DNA of 64,000 bases, taken from the NCBI RefSeq assembly GCF_001307155.1, contig NZ_CP012830.1:558001-622000 (forward strand), in the 5' to 3' direction. Below are positions 9,299-16,777 of this stretch, piece by piece. Made by a program: the position numbers and the translations under genes. The notes beneath the pieces were generated by a model. It made no database searches. It was not told the DNA's origin and saw only the letters and a list, made by a program, of their open reading frames with translations. The stretch comes from Pseudomonas fluorescens (GTDB taxonomy: Bacteria; Pseudomonadota; Gammaproteobacteria; Pseudomonadales; Pseudomonadaceae). Numbering within the stretch: position 1 is the stretch's first letter; every line of letters begins with the position of its first letter.

Positions 9299-9530
9299 GC
9301 TGACTGAACAGTTCAAACGAACCGTTAGTGGCCTCTGTGTAAAGTTTGCAAAGTTTATACCCGTGACGCCAGCCGCACAATGCAGCAGACCATAAGCAAA
9401 ATCAAAGGTTTGCGTTAACTTGCGGGGATCACCGGGGTTTGTTTGACGGCGTATGTGACAGCCGGGAGAGTTTTACAGGCTCGCCCGGCAATGCACCGGG
9501 CGTCCTTGAGCACTTGATCGACAGGGCTGA

Positions 9531-10601
9531 TCAATCCGAATCGTCCACACCGCTATACATGCCAGAATCTTTATATAAATCATGCAGATGGCGAACAAGC
9601 ACCATGATCACCGCCGCCACTGGCAACGCCAGCAGGATCCCGGTGAAACCGAACAGTTCTCCGCCCGCCAGAATCGCAAAGATCACCGCCACCGGGTGCA
9701 GGCCAATCCGGTCCCCCACCAACAACGGGGTCAGCACCATGCCTTCCAGCGCCTGACCGACCATGAACACCGCGACAATCCCGATCATCGGATACAGATC
9801 GCCACCAAACTGAAACAACCCGGCGATCAACGCCGCGCCGATCCCGATCACAAAGCCCATGTACGGCACGATTGCTGCCAGACCGGCAATCAGACCGATC
9901 AACAGCCCCAACTCCAGTCCGACCAGCATCAGGCCCGCCGCGTAGATCACACCCAACGCCAGCATCACCAGCAACTGCCCACGAACAAATGCGCCGAGCA
10001 CCTCGTGACACTCACCCGCCAGCGAGACTACACGCTCTTCACGATCACGCGGCAACAGGCTGCGGATCTTCGCCATCATCAGGTCCCAGTCGCGCAACAG
10101 GTAAAAACTCACCACCGGGATCAACACCAGATTGGCCAGCCAACCGATCAATGCCAAACCCGATGCGGTGGCCTGGCTCAGCACGATCCCGACGATGTCA
10201 GTGGCCTGCCCCATGTGCTCGGTGATCGCGGCCTTGACCTTGTCGAACTTCCAGAACCCATTCGCCAACCCTAATTTCGACTGCGCCCAGGGCATCGCCG
10301 TGTGCTGCAACCAATCAAGCATTTGTGGCGCCAGCTCATACAAGCGAAACAGCTGTTTGGCCAGCATTGGCACCAACACCAGCAACAACGTCATGACGAC
10401 CAGGGTGAACAGCGCAAATACCGCGACCACACCCCAGGTTCGCGACAGGCCAAATTTCTCCAGGCGATCCACCAGCGGGTCGAACAGATAGGCCAGTAAC
10501 AGCGCCACCAGGAACGGTGTAAGGATCGGATGCAACAGGTACACAAATGCGCACAGCAGGGCTATCCCACCAAGCCACACCCAACGCCGTGTATCGGCCA
10601 T
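9531..10601 (-). CDS. AI-2E/PerM family inner-membrane transporter
   Basis: Polytopic membrane protein of 356 residues in the PerM/TqsA family. Its N-terminal hydrophobic segments (WLGGIALLCAFVYLLHPILT; PFLVALLLAYLFDPLVDRLE) and the late block GLHPVAVIFAILAGGELFG with GILLALPVAAVIMVLVRHL are diagnostic. The substrate is unknown; family members have been linked to AI-2 export or ion antiport, so no substrate is named. The C-terminus (SGMYSGVDDSD) is short and acidic. It lies 35 bases downstream of the DUF2066 gene and upstream of hda on the same strand, an order common in Pseudomonas. Confidence 0.9.
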   Translation of the reverse strand: MADTRRWVWLGGIALLCAFVYLLHPILTPFLVALLLAYLFDPLVDRLEKFGLSRTWGVVAVFALFTLVVMTLLLVLVPMLAKQLFRLYELAPQMLDWLQHTAMPWAQSKLGLANGFWKFDKVKAAITEHMGQATDIVGIVLSQATASGLALIGWLANLVLIPVVSFYLLRDWDLMMAKIRSLLPRDREERVVSLAGECHEVLGAFVRGQLLVMLALGVIYAAGLMLVGLELGLLIGLIAGLAAIVPYMGFVIGIGAALIAGLFQFGGDLYPMIGIVAVFMVGQALEGMVLTPLLVGDRIGLHPVAVIFAILAGGELFGFTGILLALPVAAVIMVLVRHLHDLYKDSGMYSGVDDSD

Positions 10602-10636
10602 GAATCACTCCAGCTTCTATATAAGGAAAGAAAAAT

Positions 10637-11686
10637 CTACCAACGGAAACTCAACTGCGCTTTGGGCGCGGGTGCCGGGGCGACCGCGGGTGCCACACCG
10701 ATGACCGCAGGCTGAACCGGTGCAGGCGCAACGCCCGCCGGCACTTCTTGCAACTTCGCCAGACTCAACTGCGCTCGCAGCTGATCGGCACTGCCGTTGA
10801 CGCGATACACGATCCGGTCGCCATCGACACTTTGCAGGTGCGCACCAAACGGTTCCAGCAAGCGCCCCAACACCGCGTAACGCTCCAGGTTCATGCCTTG
10901 CACCTCAAGCACCTGCTCGGTGGACGCTCCCGGCCTGGCAACGAAACGCGGTGCCAGGCGCTGACTCACCGCCAGCAGAACCGCATCGGCCACGGCCGCA
11001 CTGTCGGCCCCTTGCACGCTGCCTTGCTCGCGTTGGTCACCCAGCCATAAATGCCACTTGGCCTGCCACTGACCACCCTCTTCCCGCGCATGCACCGCCA
11101 ACAGAGCGTCCGCGCCGTAACGTTCAGAGATGCCATGCAGCGGCGCCGGATCATTGCCTTCCAGATGCGGCGCGGTGGCGACGATCTGCTCGTTCAGGTC
11201 ACCCAGCGGCAGGCGCAACGGCAGCCCCCGATGCTGTGCAGCACGCCGCAGCGGCGCGGCACTGGCCTGACCGTCGCCCACCAGGCTTGAGCCTTCGGTC
11301 GAATCGTTCAGCCACCAGCCGAGAATCGACGGCCGATTGGCACCCCACAAGGCCAGGCCTGCCTGACGCAGCGCCCGATCGGTGCTGACCGGATCGAAAT
11401 CGACTTGCAGGCTTTCCGGCGGTCCGGCGTCGTAGCCATATCGGCTGATGATCTGCTGCGGGTCCTTGCGAATCGCCGCCAGCCCGGGGCTCTGTGTTGC
11501 CTTGGCATCACCGGTCAGACGCAGCACCAGGGTATCCAGCGCACGCTGGGTGGCCTGATCGCGCTCCTCCGGGGTCTGACTGCTGACCGGCTCGCGCACT
11601 TGATAGAGACCGTTAACGGTTTGGGCATGACTCGCCAGGCTGACCAACGACAAACAGCCCACAAACAGTAATTTACACAAACGCAT
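10637..11686 (-). CDS. DUF2066 domain-containing exported protein
   Basis: Exported protein of unknown function, 349 residues from ATG 11686. The start MRLCKLLFVGCLSLVSLASHAQ is a clear Sec signal peptide with cleavage likely after Ala at SHA|QT. The mature part begins VNGLYQVREPVSSQTPEERDQATQRAL, typical of DUF2066, and ends in an Ala/Pro-rich tail (APAVAPAPAPKAQLSFRW). No membrane span follows the signal, so it is probably periplasmic. It is divergent from purM, as in other Pseudomonas chromosomes, and precedes the PerM-type gene. Confidence 0.85.
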   Translation of the reverse strand: MRLCKLLFVGCLSLVSLASHAQTVNGLYQVREPVSSQTPEERDQATQRALDTLVLRLTGDAKATQSPGLAAIRKDPQQIISRYGYDAGPPESLQVDFDPVSTDRALRQAGLALWGANRPSILGWWLNDSTEGSSLVGDGQASAAPLRRAAQHRGLPLRLPLGDLNEQIVATAPHLEGNDPAPLHGISERYGADALLAVHAREEGGQWQAKWHLWLGDQREQGSVQGADSAAVADAVLLAVSQRLAPRFVARPGASTEQVLEVQGMNLERYAVLGRLLEPFGAHLQSVDGDRIVYRVNGSADQLRAQLSLAKLQEVPAGVAPAPVQPAVIGVAPAVAPAPAPKAQLSFRW

Positions 11687-12071
11687 GGAGGATTCCCGAC
11701 GACAAAAAGCGGCTGGAACAGACCGCATGAACAGACTTGAGCAAGGCTGTGACCGCCGGCCTGCGCAAAACATTCACGCAATCGATGGAAGTTTTCACTC
11801 TGTCATAACGATAGCCGGTTAACGGCTATACCTTATACAGCCACGAGCGAGGTCACCAGCACGGGCATTTTCGGTTTTTTTAACACGATATGCCTCTGCC
11901 CGTCGGCCCGAGGATGGCCGCTGCCCCTCAAGCCTGATAAAATCGCGCGCCTTCGTAGACCGGCAACGGCTGGGTACTCTGAAATACTTGCGCGGCAATC
12001 GTGCCAGACGTATTTCAGCGCACTCGCCGAACTCGGTCGTTACCCCTGAATCCCCCCTAAAGGCCTGGATC
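11687..12071. other. Intergenic region between the DUF2066 gene and purM (385 bases)
   Basis: Divergent promoter region. I see no convincing gene. An A/T-rich patch at about 11800-11885 and a TGATAAAAT near 11935 could serve purM, but no clean -35 partner is evident, so no promoter is claimed. Confidence 0.5.
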
Positions 12072-13130
12072 ATGAGCAAGCAACCCTCCCTGAGCTACAA
12101 GGACGCCGGTGTAGACATCGACGCCGGTGAAGCATTGGTCGAACGCATCAAGAGCGTCGCCAAGCGCACTGCGCGCCCGGAAGTCATGGGCGGCCTGGGC
12201 GGTTTCGGCGCCCTCTGCGAAATCCCGGCTGGCTACAAGCAGCCCGTGCTGGTATCCGGCACCGACGGCGTCGGCACCAAGCTGCGCCTGGCTCTGAACC
12301 TGAACAAGCACGACAGCATCGGCATCGACCTGGTTGCCATGTGCGTCAACGACCTGGTGGTCTGCGGTGCCGAACCGCTGTTCTTCCTCGACTACTACGC
12401 CACCGGCAAACTGAACGTCGACACCGCCGCTCAAGTCGTCACCGGCATCGGTGCTGGCTGCGAACTGTCCGGCTGCTCGCTGGTGGGCGGTGAAACCGCT
12501 GAAATGCCTGGCATGTACGAAGGCGAAGACTACGATCTGGCCGGCTTCTGCGTGGGCGTGGTCGAGAAGTCGGAAATCATCGACGGTTCGAAAGTTGCCG
12601 CTGGCGATGCCCTGCTCGCCCTGCCGTCTTCCGGCCCACACTCCAACGGCTACTCGCTGATCCGCAAGATCATCGAAGTGTCGGGTGCAGACATCGAAAA
12701 CATCCAGCTCGACGGCAAGCCGCTGACCGACCTGCTGATGGCGCCAACCCGTATCTACGTCAAGCCGCTGCTCAAGCTGATCAAAGACACCGGCGCAGTC
12801 AAGGCCATGGCCCACATCACCGGTGGCGGCCTGCTCGACAACATCCCGCGCGTCCTGCCAAAAGGCGCCCAGGCGGTGGTTGACGTAGCGAGCTGGACCC
12901 GTCCGGCCGTGTTTGACTGGCTGCAAGAGAAAGGCAACGTCGACGAAACCGAAATGCACCGCGTGCTGAACTGCGGCGTCGGCATGGTGATCTGTGTGGC
13001 CCAGGAACACGTTGAAACCGCCCTGAACGTACTGCGTGAAGCCGGCGAGCAGCCTTGGGTCATCGGTCAGATCGCTACCGCTGCCAAAGGTGCGGCTCAG
13101 GTTGAACTGAAGAACCTCAAGGCGCATTGA
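12072..13130 (+). CDS. purM: Phosphoribosylformylglycinamidine cyclo-ligase PurM (AIR synthetase)
   Basis: Cytoplasmic purine enzyme that closes the imidazole ring to give AIR using ATP. From ATG 12072 ([23 protein letters not shown]) it has 352 residues, the normal length. [32 protein letters not shown] and [13 protein letters not shown] are signature blocks. Longer upstream reading is open but begins in the promoter region. Its TGA overlaps the purN ATG (TGATG), giving translational coupling of two steps of the same pathway. Confidence 0.98.
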   Translation: MSKQPSLSYKDAGVDIDAGEALVERIKSVAKRTARPEVMGGLGGFGALCEIPAGYKQPVLVSGTDGVGTKLRLALNLNKHDSIGIDLVAMCVNDLVVCGAEPLFFLDYYATGKLNVDTAAQVVTGIGAGCELSGCSLVGGETAEMPGMYEGEDYDLAGFCVGVVEKSEIIDGSKVAAGDALLALPSSGPHSNGYSLIRKIIEVSGADIENIQLDGKPLTDLLMAPTRIYVKPLLKLIKDTGAVKAMAHITGGGLLDNIPRVLPKGAQAVVDVASWTRPAVFDWLQEKGNVDETEMHRVLNCGVGMVICVAQEHVETALNVLREAGEQPWVIGQIATAAKGAAQVELKNLKAH

Positions 13131-13792
13131 TGCAAGAGCAGATGTCCGCCACCTGTGATGTTGTGGTGCTGTTGTCCGGCTCCGGCAGTAACTTGCAGGC
13201 CTTGATCGACGACGCGCAGAACGCGGACACCCCTGTGCGCATTCGCGCGGTGATCTCAAACCGCGCTGATGCCTACGGCCTTCAGCGCGCCAGGGACGCG
13301 GGCATCGACACCCGCACCCTGGATCACAAGGCTTTCGAAGGTCGCGAGGCTTTCGATGCCGCCTTGATCGAATTGATCGACGCCTTCCAACCCAAACTTG
13401 TGGTGCTGGCAGGATTCATGCGCATTCTCAGCGCTGATTTCGTCCGTCACTATCAGGGTCGCCTGCTCAATATCCATCCATCGCTGCTACCCAAATACAA
13501 AGGGTTACACACTCATCAGCGAGCGCTGGAAGCCGGCGACACCGAACATGGCTGCAGCGTGCACTTCGTCACCGAGGAACTCGATGGCGGACCACTGGTC
13601 GTACAGGCAGTAATACCGGTAGAGTTGCACGATACGCCGCAAAGTCTGGCGCAACGGGTTCACGCCCGCGAACACCAGATTTACCCGATGGCCGTACGCT
13701 GGTTTGCCGAGGGCCGACTGAGCCTTGGCGAACAGGGTGCTTTACTGGATGGTCAGTTACTCGCGGCCAGCGGTCACTTGATTCGAAACTAG
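13130..13792 (+). CDS. purN: Phosphoribosylglycinamide formyltransferase PurN
   Basis: Transfers a formyl group from 10-formyl-tetrahydrofolate to GAR. The 220-residue product starts [25 protein letters not shown]; a second ATG four codons in (MSATCD) is an alternative. NIHPSLLPKYKG holds the catalytic Asn and His, and VTEELDGGPLVVQ the conserved Asp. It overlaps the purM stop by one base. A DUF3108 gene starts eight bases after its stop and is likely in the same transcript. Confidence 0.97.
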   Translation: MQEQMSATCDVVVLLSGSGSNLQALIDDAQNADTPVRIRAVISNRADAYGLQRARDAGIDTRTLDHKAFEGREAFDAALIELIDAFQPKLVVLAGFMRILSADFVRHYQGRLLNIHPSLLPKYKGLHTHQRALEAGDTEHGCSVHFVTEELDGGPLVVQAVIPVELHDTPQSLAQRVHAREHQIYPMAVRWFAEGRLSLGEQGALLDGQLLAASGHLIRN

Positions 13793-13800
13793 GAGATTTT

Positions 13801-14514
13801 ATGCGTCGCGCCCTGCTCTTCGCTTGTGCTCTGCTCGCCCTGCCCCTTGCGCAGGCGGCAGACCTTCAACCGTTCTCCGCCAGCTACACCGCCGACTGGA
13901 AGCAACTCCCGATGAGCGGTTCGGCCGAACGCAGCCTGTCGAAAAATGATAACGGCTCCTGGACCTTGAATTTCAAGGCCTCCATGCTGGTCGCCAGCCT
14001 GACCGAAGAAAGCACCCTGAAGCTGGACAAGGACGCCTTGCTGCCCCAGTCATATCGCTTCGAACGCGGCGGCCTGGGTAAAGCCAAGAAGGTCAATCTT
14101 GACTTCGACTGGACCACCAAGATGGTCACCGGCACTGATCGCGGCGATCCGGTCAAGGTACCGCTCAACACCGGTATGCTGGACAAGTCCACCTACCAAC
14201 TGGCGCTGCAGCGCGATGTAGCCGCCGGCAAAAAAAGCATGAGCTACCAAGTGGTCGAAGGTGAAGACACCGACACCTATGACTTCCGCGTGATTGGCCA
14301 GGAAAAAGTCCAGACCAAAGCGGGCTCGGTCGATGCGATCAAGGTCGAACGTGTTCGCGACCCGACACAGAACAAACGCATCACCGAAATGTGGTTCGCC
14401 AAGGACTGGGGCTACATCCTGGTAGCCCTGCGCCAGGTCGAGACCGACGGCAAGGAGTACAACATCATGCTCCTCGACGGTACGGTTGACGGCAAGGCTG
14501 TCAAAGGCAGCTAA
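13801..14514 (+). CDS. DUF3108 domain-containing exported protein
   Basis: Exported protein of unknown function, 237 residues, with signal peptide MRRALLFACALLALPLAQA and mature start ADLQPFSASYTADWKQLP. The body is beta-rich with repeated short strands (SYRFERGGLGKAKKVNLDFDW, EMWFAKDWGYILVALRQVE), the pattern of DUF3108. Ribosome site AGGAG sits seven bases before the ATG. It follows purN closely and is closed by a strong terminator, so it ends the purMN transcript. The link to purine synthesis is positional only. Confidence 0.88.
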   Translation: MRRALLFACALLALPLAQAADLQPFSASYTADWKQLPMSGSAERSLSKNDNGSWTLNFKASMLVASLTEESTLKLDKDALLPQSYRFERGGLGKAKKVNLDFDWTTKMVTGTDRGDPVKVPLNTGMLDKSTYQLALQRDVAAGKKSMSYQVVEGEDTDTYDFRVIGQEKVQTKAGSVDAIKVERVRDPTQNKRITEMWFAKDWGYILVALRQVETDGKEYNIMLLDGTVDGKAVKGS

Positions 14515-14534
14515 GCAAGCAGCTCGAAATGAAG

Positions 14535-14563
14535 AAGCCTCGCGATTGCGAGGCTTTTTTTCG
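14535..14563 (+). terminator. Terminator of the purMN-DUF3108 transcript
   Basis: Nine-base perfect stem AAGCCTCGC / GCGAGGCTT with a GATT loop, followed directly by a run of T, 20 bases after the DUF3108 stop codon. Confidence 0.93.
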
Positions 14564-14781
14564 CCTGTCGTTTTGTGTCCAAGCCCTTGGAAACATGAAA
14601 CTTCTGTCATGAAACCCGACGCCCTGCGACCGAATGTCACGGCCTGCAAGGGCTGCGGGATTTTTTCAATTTCTGCAAAAGATCGTTACCGACCGCAGGC
14701 ATTTACTTAGCAAGCTAACAAAATATATAACAAAGGCCTGCACACGCCTTGCTGCAGAACCATTGAGATTGGAGCCAGCAG

Positions 14782-14970
14782 ATGACTGTAAAAGTAACTG
14801 AACGCGACGATTCACATAAATCCCACGAAGGCGTAGCCGCCGGCATCCGGATCTGGGACGTCTATCAACAAGACATGCTGGTGGGGATGTTCCACTCCGA
14901 GAGCGATGCCCACAGCTACAAGGCCGAACTGGAAAATCTGGAACAGCAACGAGACGCCCGTTCCGTGTAA
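14782..14970 (+). CDS. Small conserved hypothetical protein, 62 aa
   Basis: Small acidic soluble protein of unknown function, starting MTVKVTERDDSHKSHEGVA, with GIRIWDVYQQDMLVGMFHSESDAHSYKAE in the middle. A TTGGAG lies upstream of the ATG. No signal or membrane segment is present. It stands alone between the purMN terminator and a former terminator now split by a MITE-like element. The distinct ribosome site and codon use like its neighbours support a real gene; the function is unknown. Confidence 0.7.
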   Translation: MTVKVTERDDSHKSHEGVAAGIRIWDVYQQDMLVGMFHSESDAHSYKAELENLEQQRDARSV

Positions 14971-15007
14971 TGACCGCATTGAAAACCACAAACCCCGCCA
15001 ATGAGCG

Positions 15008-15184
15008 CAATGCTGTTCACTTAAGCCGATGTTTCAGGCACAACCGCAGTTGTGGCGAGGGAGCTTGCTCCCGCTGGGGCGCGAAGCGGCCCTGAATTGG
15101 GCCTGCTACGCAGTCCAGCGGGAGCAAGCTCCCTCGCCACAGATACTTCTCAGGCCTCCAGACTTCCTTAAGTGAACAGCATTA
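15008..15184. mobile_element. MITE-like 177-bp element with 17-bp terminal inverted repeats and 12-bp target duplication
   Basis: Ends are AATGCTGTTCACTTAAG (15009-15025) and its exact complement CTTAAGTGAACAGCATT (15167-15183). The element is flanked by the direct repeat CGCCAATGAGCG at 14996-15007 and 15185-15196. It has no coding capacity, so it would have to be moved by a transposase elsewhere. A REP doublet occupies its centre. Copies elsewhere in the window were not found. Confidence 0.8.
15051..15141. repeat. REP doublet (27-bp exact inverted repeat) inside the MITE-like element
   Basis: TGTGGCGAGGGAGCTTGCTC and its continuation to 15077 is exactly complementary to 15115-15141. The same family of arms recurs at 31934-32073, 40766-40901 and, degenerate, at 28018-28180. 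Confidence 0.92.
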
Positions 15185-15226
15185 CGCCAATGAGCGGGGT
15201 TTGTCGTTGTTGCAACCTTTAAAGGC

Positions 15227-15769
15227 TTACCACATCAGATCGTCAGGGATCTGATAGGCCGCGTACGGATCGTCTTCGGCGCTGACTTCTTCTGTCTTCA
15301 CATTCAGTTGCACGATACGTTGTGGATCGCGCTCCTGGATCTTCAGAGCCGCTTCACGCGGGATCACTTCGTAACCGCCGGCGTGATGCACGATCGCCAG
15401 GGAACCGCTGCTGAGCTTGTTGCGCATCAGGGTGTTGACGCAGATGCGCTTGACCTTCTTGTCGTCCACGAAGTTGTAGTAGTCCTCGGTGGTCAACTTC
15501 GGCAAGCGCGAGACTTCGATCAATTGCTTGACCTGTGCGGCACGGGCCTTCTGCTCGGCCTTTTCCTGCTGCTGGCGATTGAGTTCCTGGTCGCGCTTGA
15601 CCTTCTCGGCCATGGCCTCCTGGGCCGCGCGTTGCTGGGAATCATCGAGTTCGATCTGACCTTTGTGGGCCAGACGTTGCTGCTTCTGTTTTTCTTTGCC
15701 GACCTGCTTGGCCTGCTTTTGGTTGACCAGCCCTGCTTTGAGCAACTGGTCGCGAAGGGAAAGGCTCAT
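15227..15769 (-). CDS. DUF2058 (YaiL-like) protein
   Basis: Soluble protein of 180 residues related to E. coli YaiL, function not established. The N-terminal half is highly charged and helical (residues 15-85, Gln/Lys/Glu-rich, likely coiled coil), as in QVGKEKQKQQRLAHKGQIEL. The second half contains LTTEDYYNFVDDKKVKRICVN and SGSLAIVHHAGGYEVIPREAA, the conserved DUF2058 core. It ends with an acidic PDDLMW. It lies 25 bases downstream of mazG on the same strand and may be co-transcribed with it. Confidence 0.9.
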   Translation of the reverse strand: MSLSLRDQLLKAGLVNQKQAKQVGKEKQKQQRLAHKGQIELDDSQQRAAQEAMAEKVKRDQELNRQQQEKAEQKARAAQVKQLIEVSRLPKLTTEDYYNFVDDKKVKRICVNTLMRNKLSSGSLAIVHHAGGYEVIPREAALKIQERDPQRIVQLNVKTEEVSAEDDPYAAYQIPDDLMW

Positions 15770-15794
15770 GGTGCTTACTCACTTAGGCAACAGC

Positions 15795-16628
15795 TCAGCC
15801 GCAGCTGGGCAAATTCTTTTCCTGACGTTTGGCTTCGCCCCACAAGGCGTCCAACTCTTCGAGGGTGCAATCTTCTATGGGACGGCGGGTGTCGCGCAAT
15901 GCCTGTTCGATAAATCGGAAGCGTCTTTCAAACTTGCTGTTGGCGCCACGCAATGCGCTTTCGGGATCGACCTTGAGGTGACGCGCCAGGTTGACCACTG
16001 AAAACAGCAGATCGCCGACTTCGTCACTGATCGCTGTCGCGTCGTTATCCGCCATGGCTTCGAGCACTTCATCAAGCTCTTCGCGGACTTTATCCAGCAC
16101 CGGCAACGCGTCCGGCCAGTCGAAACCCACCTGCCCCGCACGCTTTTGCAGCTTGGCCGAACGGGACAACGCCGGCAGCGCCGCTGGCACATCGTCGAGC
16201 AAGGACAATTGTTCAGGGGCCTGGGACTTCTCGGCCCGCTCCTCGGCCTTGATCTCCTCCCAGCGCTGCTTGACCTGCTCCTCACTGAGGCGCGGGATAT
16301 CCAGTGGTGCGTATAGATCGCCTGTCGGAAATACGTGGGGATGACGACGAATCAGTTTGCGGGTGATGCTGTCGACCACGCCGTCGAACTCGAAACGCCC
16401 TTCTTCCCGCGCCAGTTGGCTGTAATACACCACCTGGAACAGCAGATCGCCCAGCTCACCCTGCAAATGATCGAAGTCGCCACGCTCGATGGCATCAGCC
16501 ACCTCGTAGGCTTCTTCCAGGGTATGCGGGACGATGGTCTGGTACGTTTGCTTGATATCCCACGGACAGCCGAACTGCGGATCCCGCAGGCGGTTCATCA
16601 GGTGTAGCAAGTCTTGAAGTGAATACAT
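15795..16628 (-). CDS. mazG: Nucleoside triphosphate pyrophosphohydrolase MazG
   Basis: Hydrolyses NTPs to NMPs and pyrophosphate; in E. coli MazG lowers ppGpp-linked stress and degrades aberrant nucleotides. The 277 residues form two MazG domains: CPWDIKQTYQTIVPHTLEEAYEVADAI (residues 20-46) with GELGDLLFQVVYYSQLA, and a second domain with LDEVLEAMADNDATAISDEVGDLLFSVVNLARHL. Helical EExxE/ExxD acidic clusters that bind magnesium are present in both. It lies downstream of relA on the same strand, as in many gamma-proteobacteria, with a degenerate REP between the two. Confidence 0.95.
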   Translation of the reverse strand: MYSLQDLLHLMNRLRDPQFGCPWDIKQTYQTIVPHTLEEAYEVADAIERGDFDHLQGELGDLLFQVVYYSQLAREEGRFEFDGVVDSITRKLIRRHPHVFPTGDLYAPLDIPRLSEEQVKQRWEEIKAEERAEKSQAPEQLSLLDDVPAALPALSRSAKLQKRAGQVGFDWPDALPVLDKVREELDEVLEAMADNDATAISDEVGDLLFSVVNLARHLKVDPESALRGANSKFERRFRFIEQALRDTRRPIEDCTLEELDALWGEAKRQEKNLPSCG

Positions 16629-16645
16629 CTATCAATCTCTTCACA

Positions 16646-16767
16646 CTGTAGGAGCAAAGCTAGCTCGTGATGGCGGCACGCATGACACACCGCTATCGCG
16701 AGCACGCTCAGCTCCTGCAAGGTCGGCGCCGTGCCAGGCAAATCGCTTTCGCGAGCCCGCCCCCACA
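16646..16767. repeat. Degenerate REP-type repeats between mazG and relA
   Basis: TGTAGGAGCAAAGCTAGCTC near 16648 faces CGCGAGCACGCTCAGCTCCT near 16698-16717 in inverted orientation with mismatches. A further half, CGCTTTCGCGAGCCCGCCCC, follows near 16744. It belongs to the TAGGAGCAAGCTTGCTCGCGAT family seen at 30164 and 41723. Confidence 0.7.
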
Positions 16768-16777
16768 TTGATCACCG

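Larger units (their letters stand above)
14988..15204 (+). other. Rho-independent terminator interrupted by an insertion
   Basis: The outer arms ACAAACCCCGC (14988-14998) and GCGGGGTTTGT (15194-15204) are exact inverse complements. If 15008-15184 and one copy of the 12-base direct repeat CGCCAATGAGCG are removed, they join as an 11-bp stem with a CAATGA loop, placed 17 bases after the stop of the 62-residue gene. I infer that this was its terminator before the insertion. Confidence 0.75.

Noticed and set aside
12057..13259. A 400-codon frame antisense to purM
   Set aside because: Shadow of purM; purM and purN account fully for the region.
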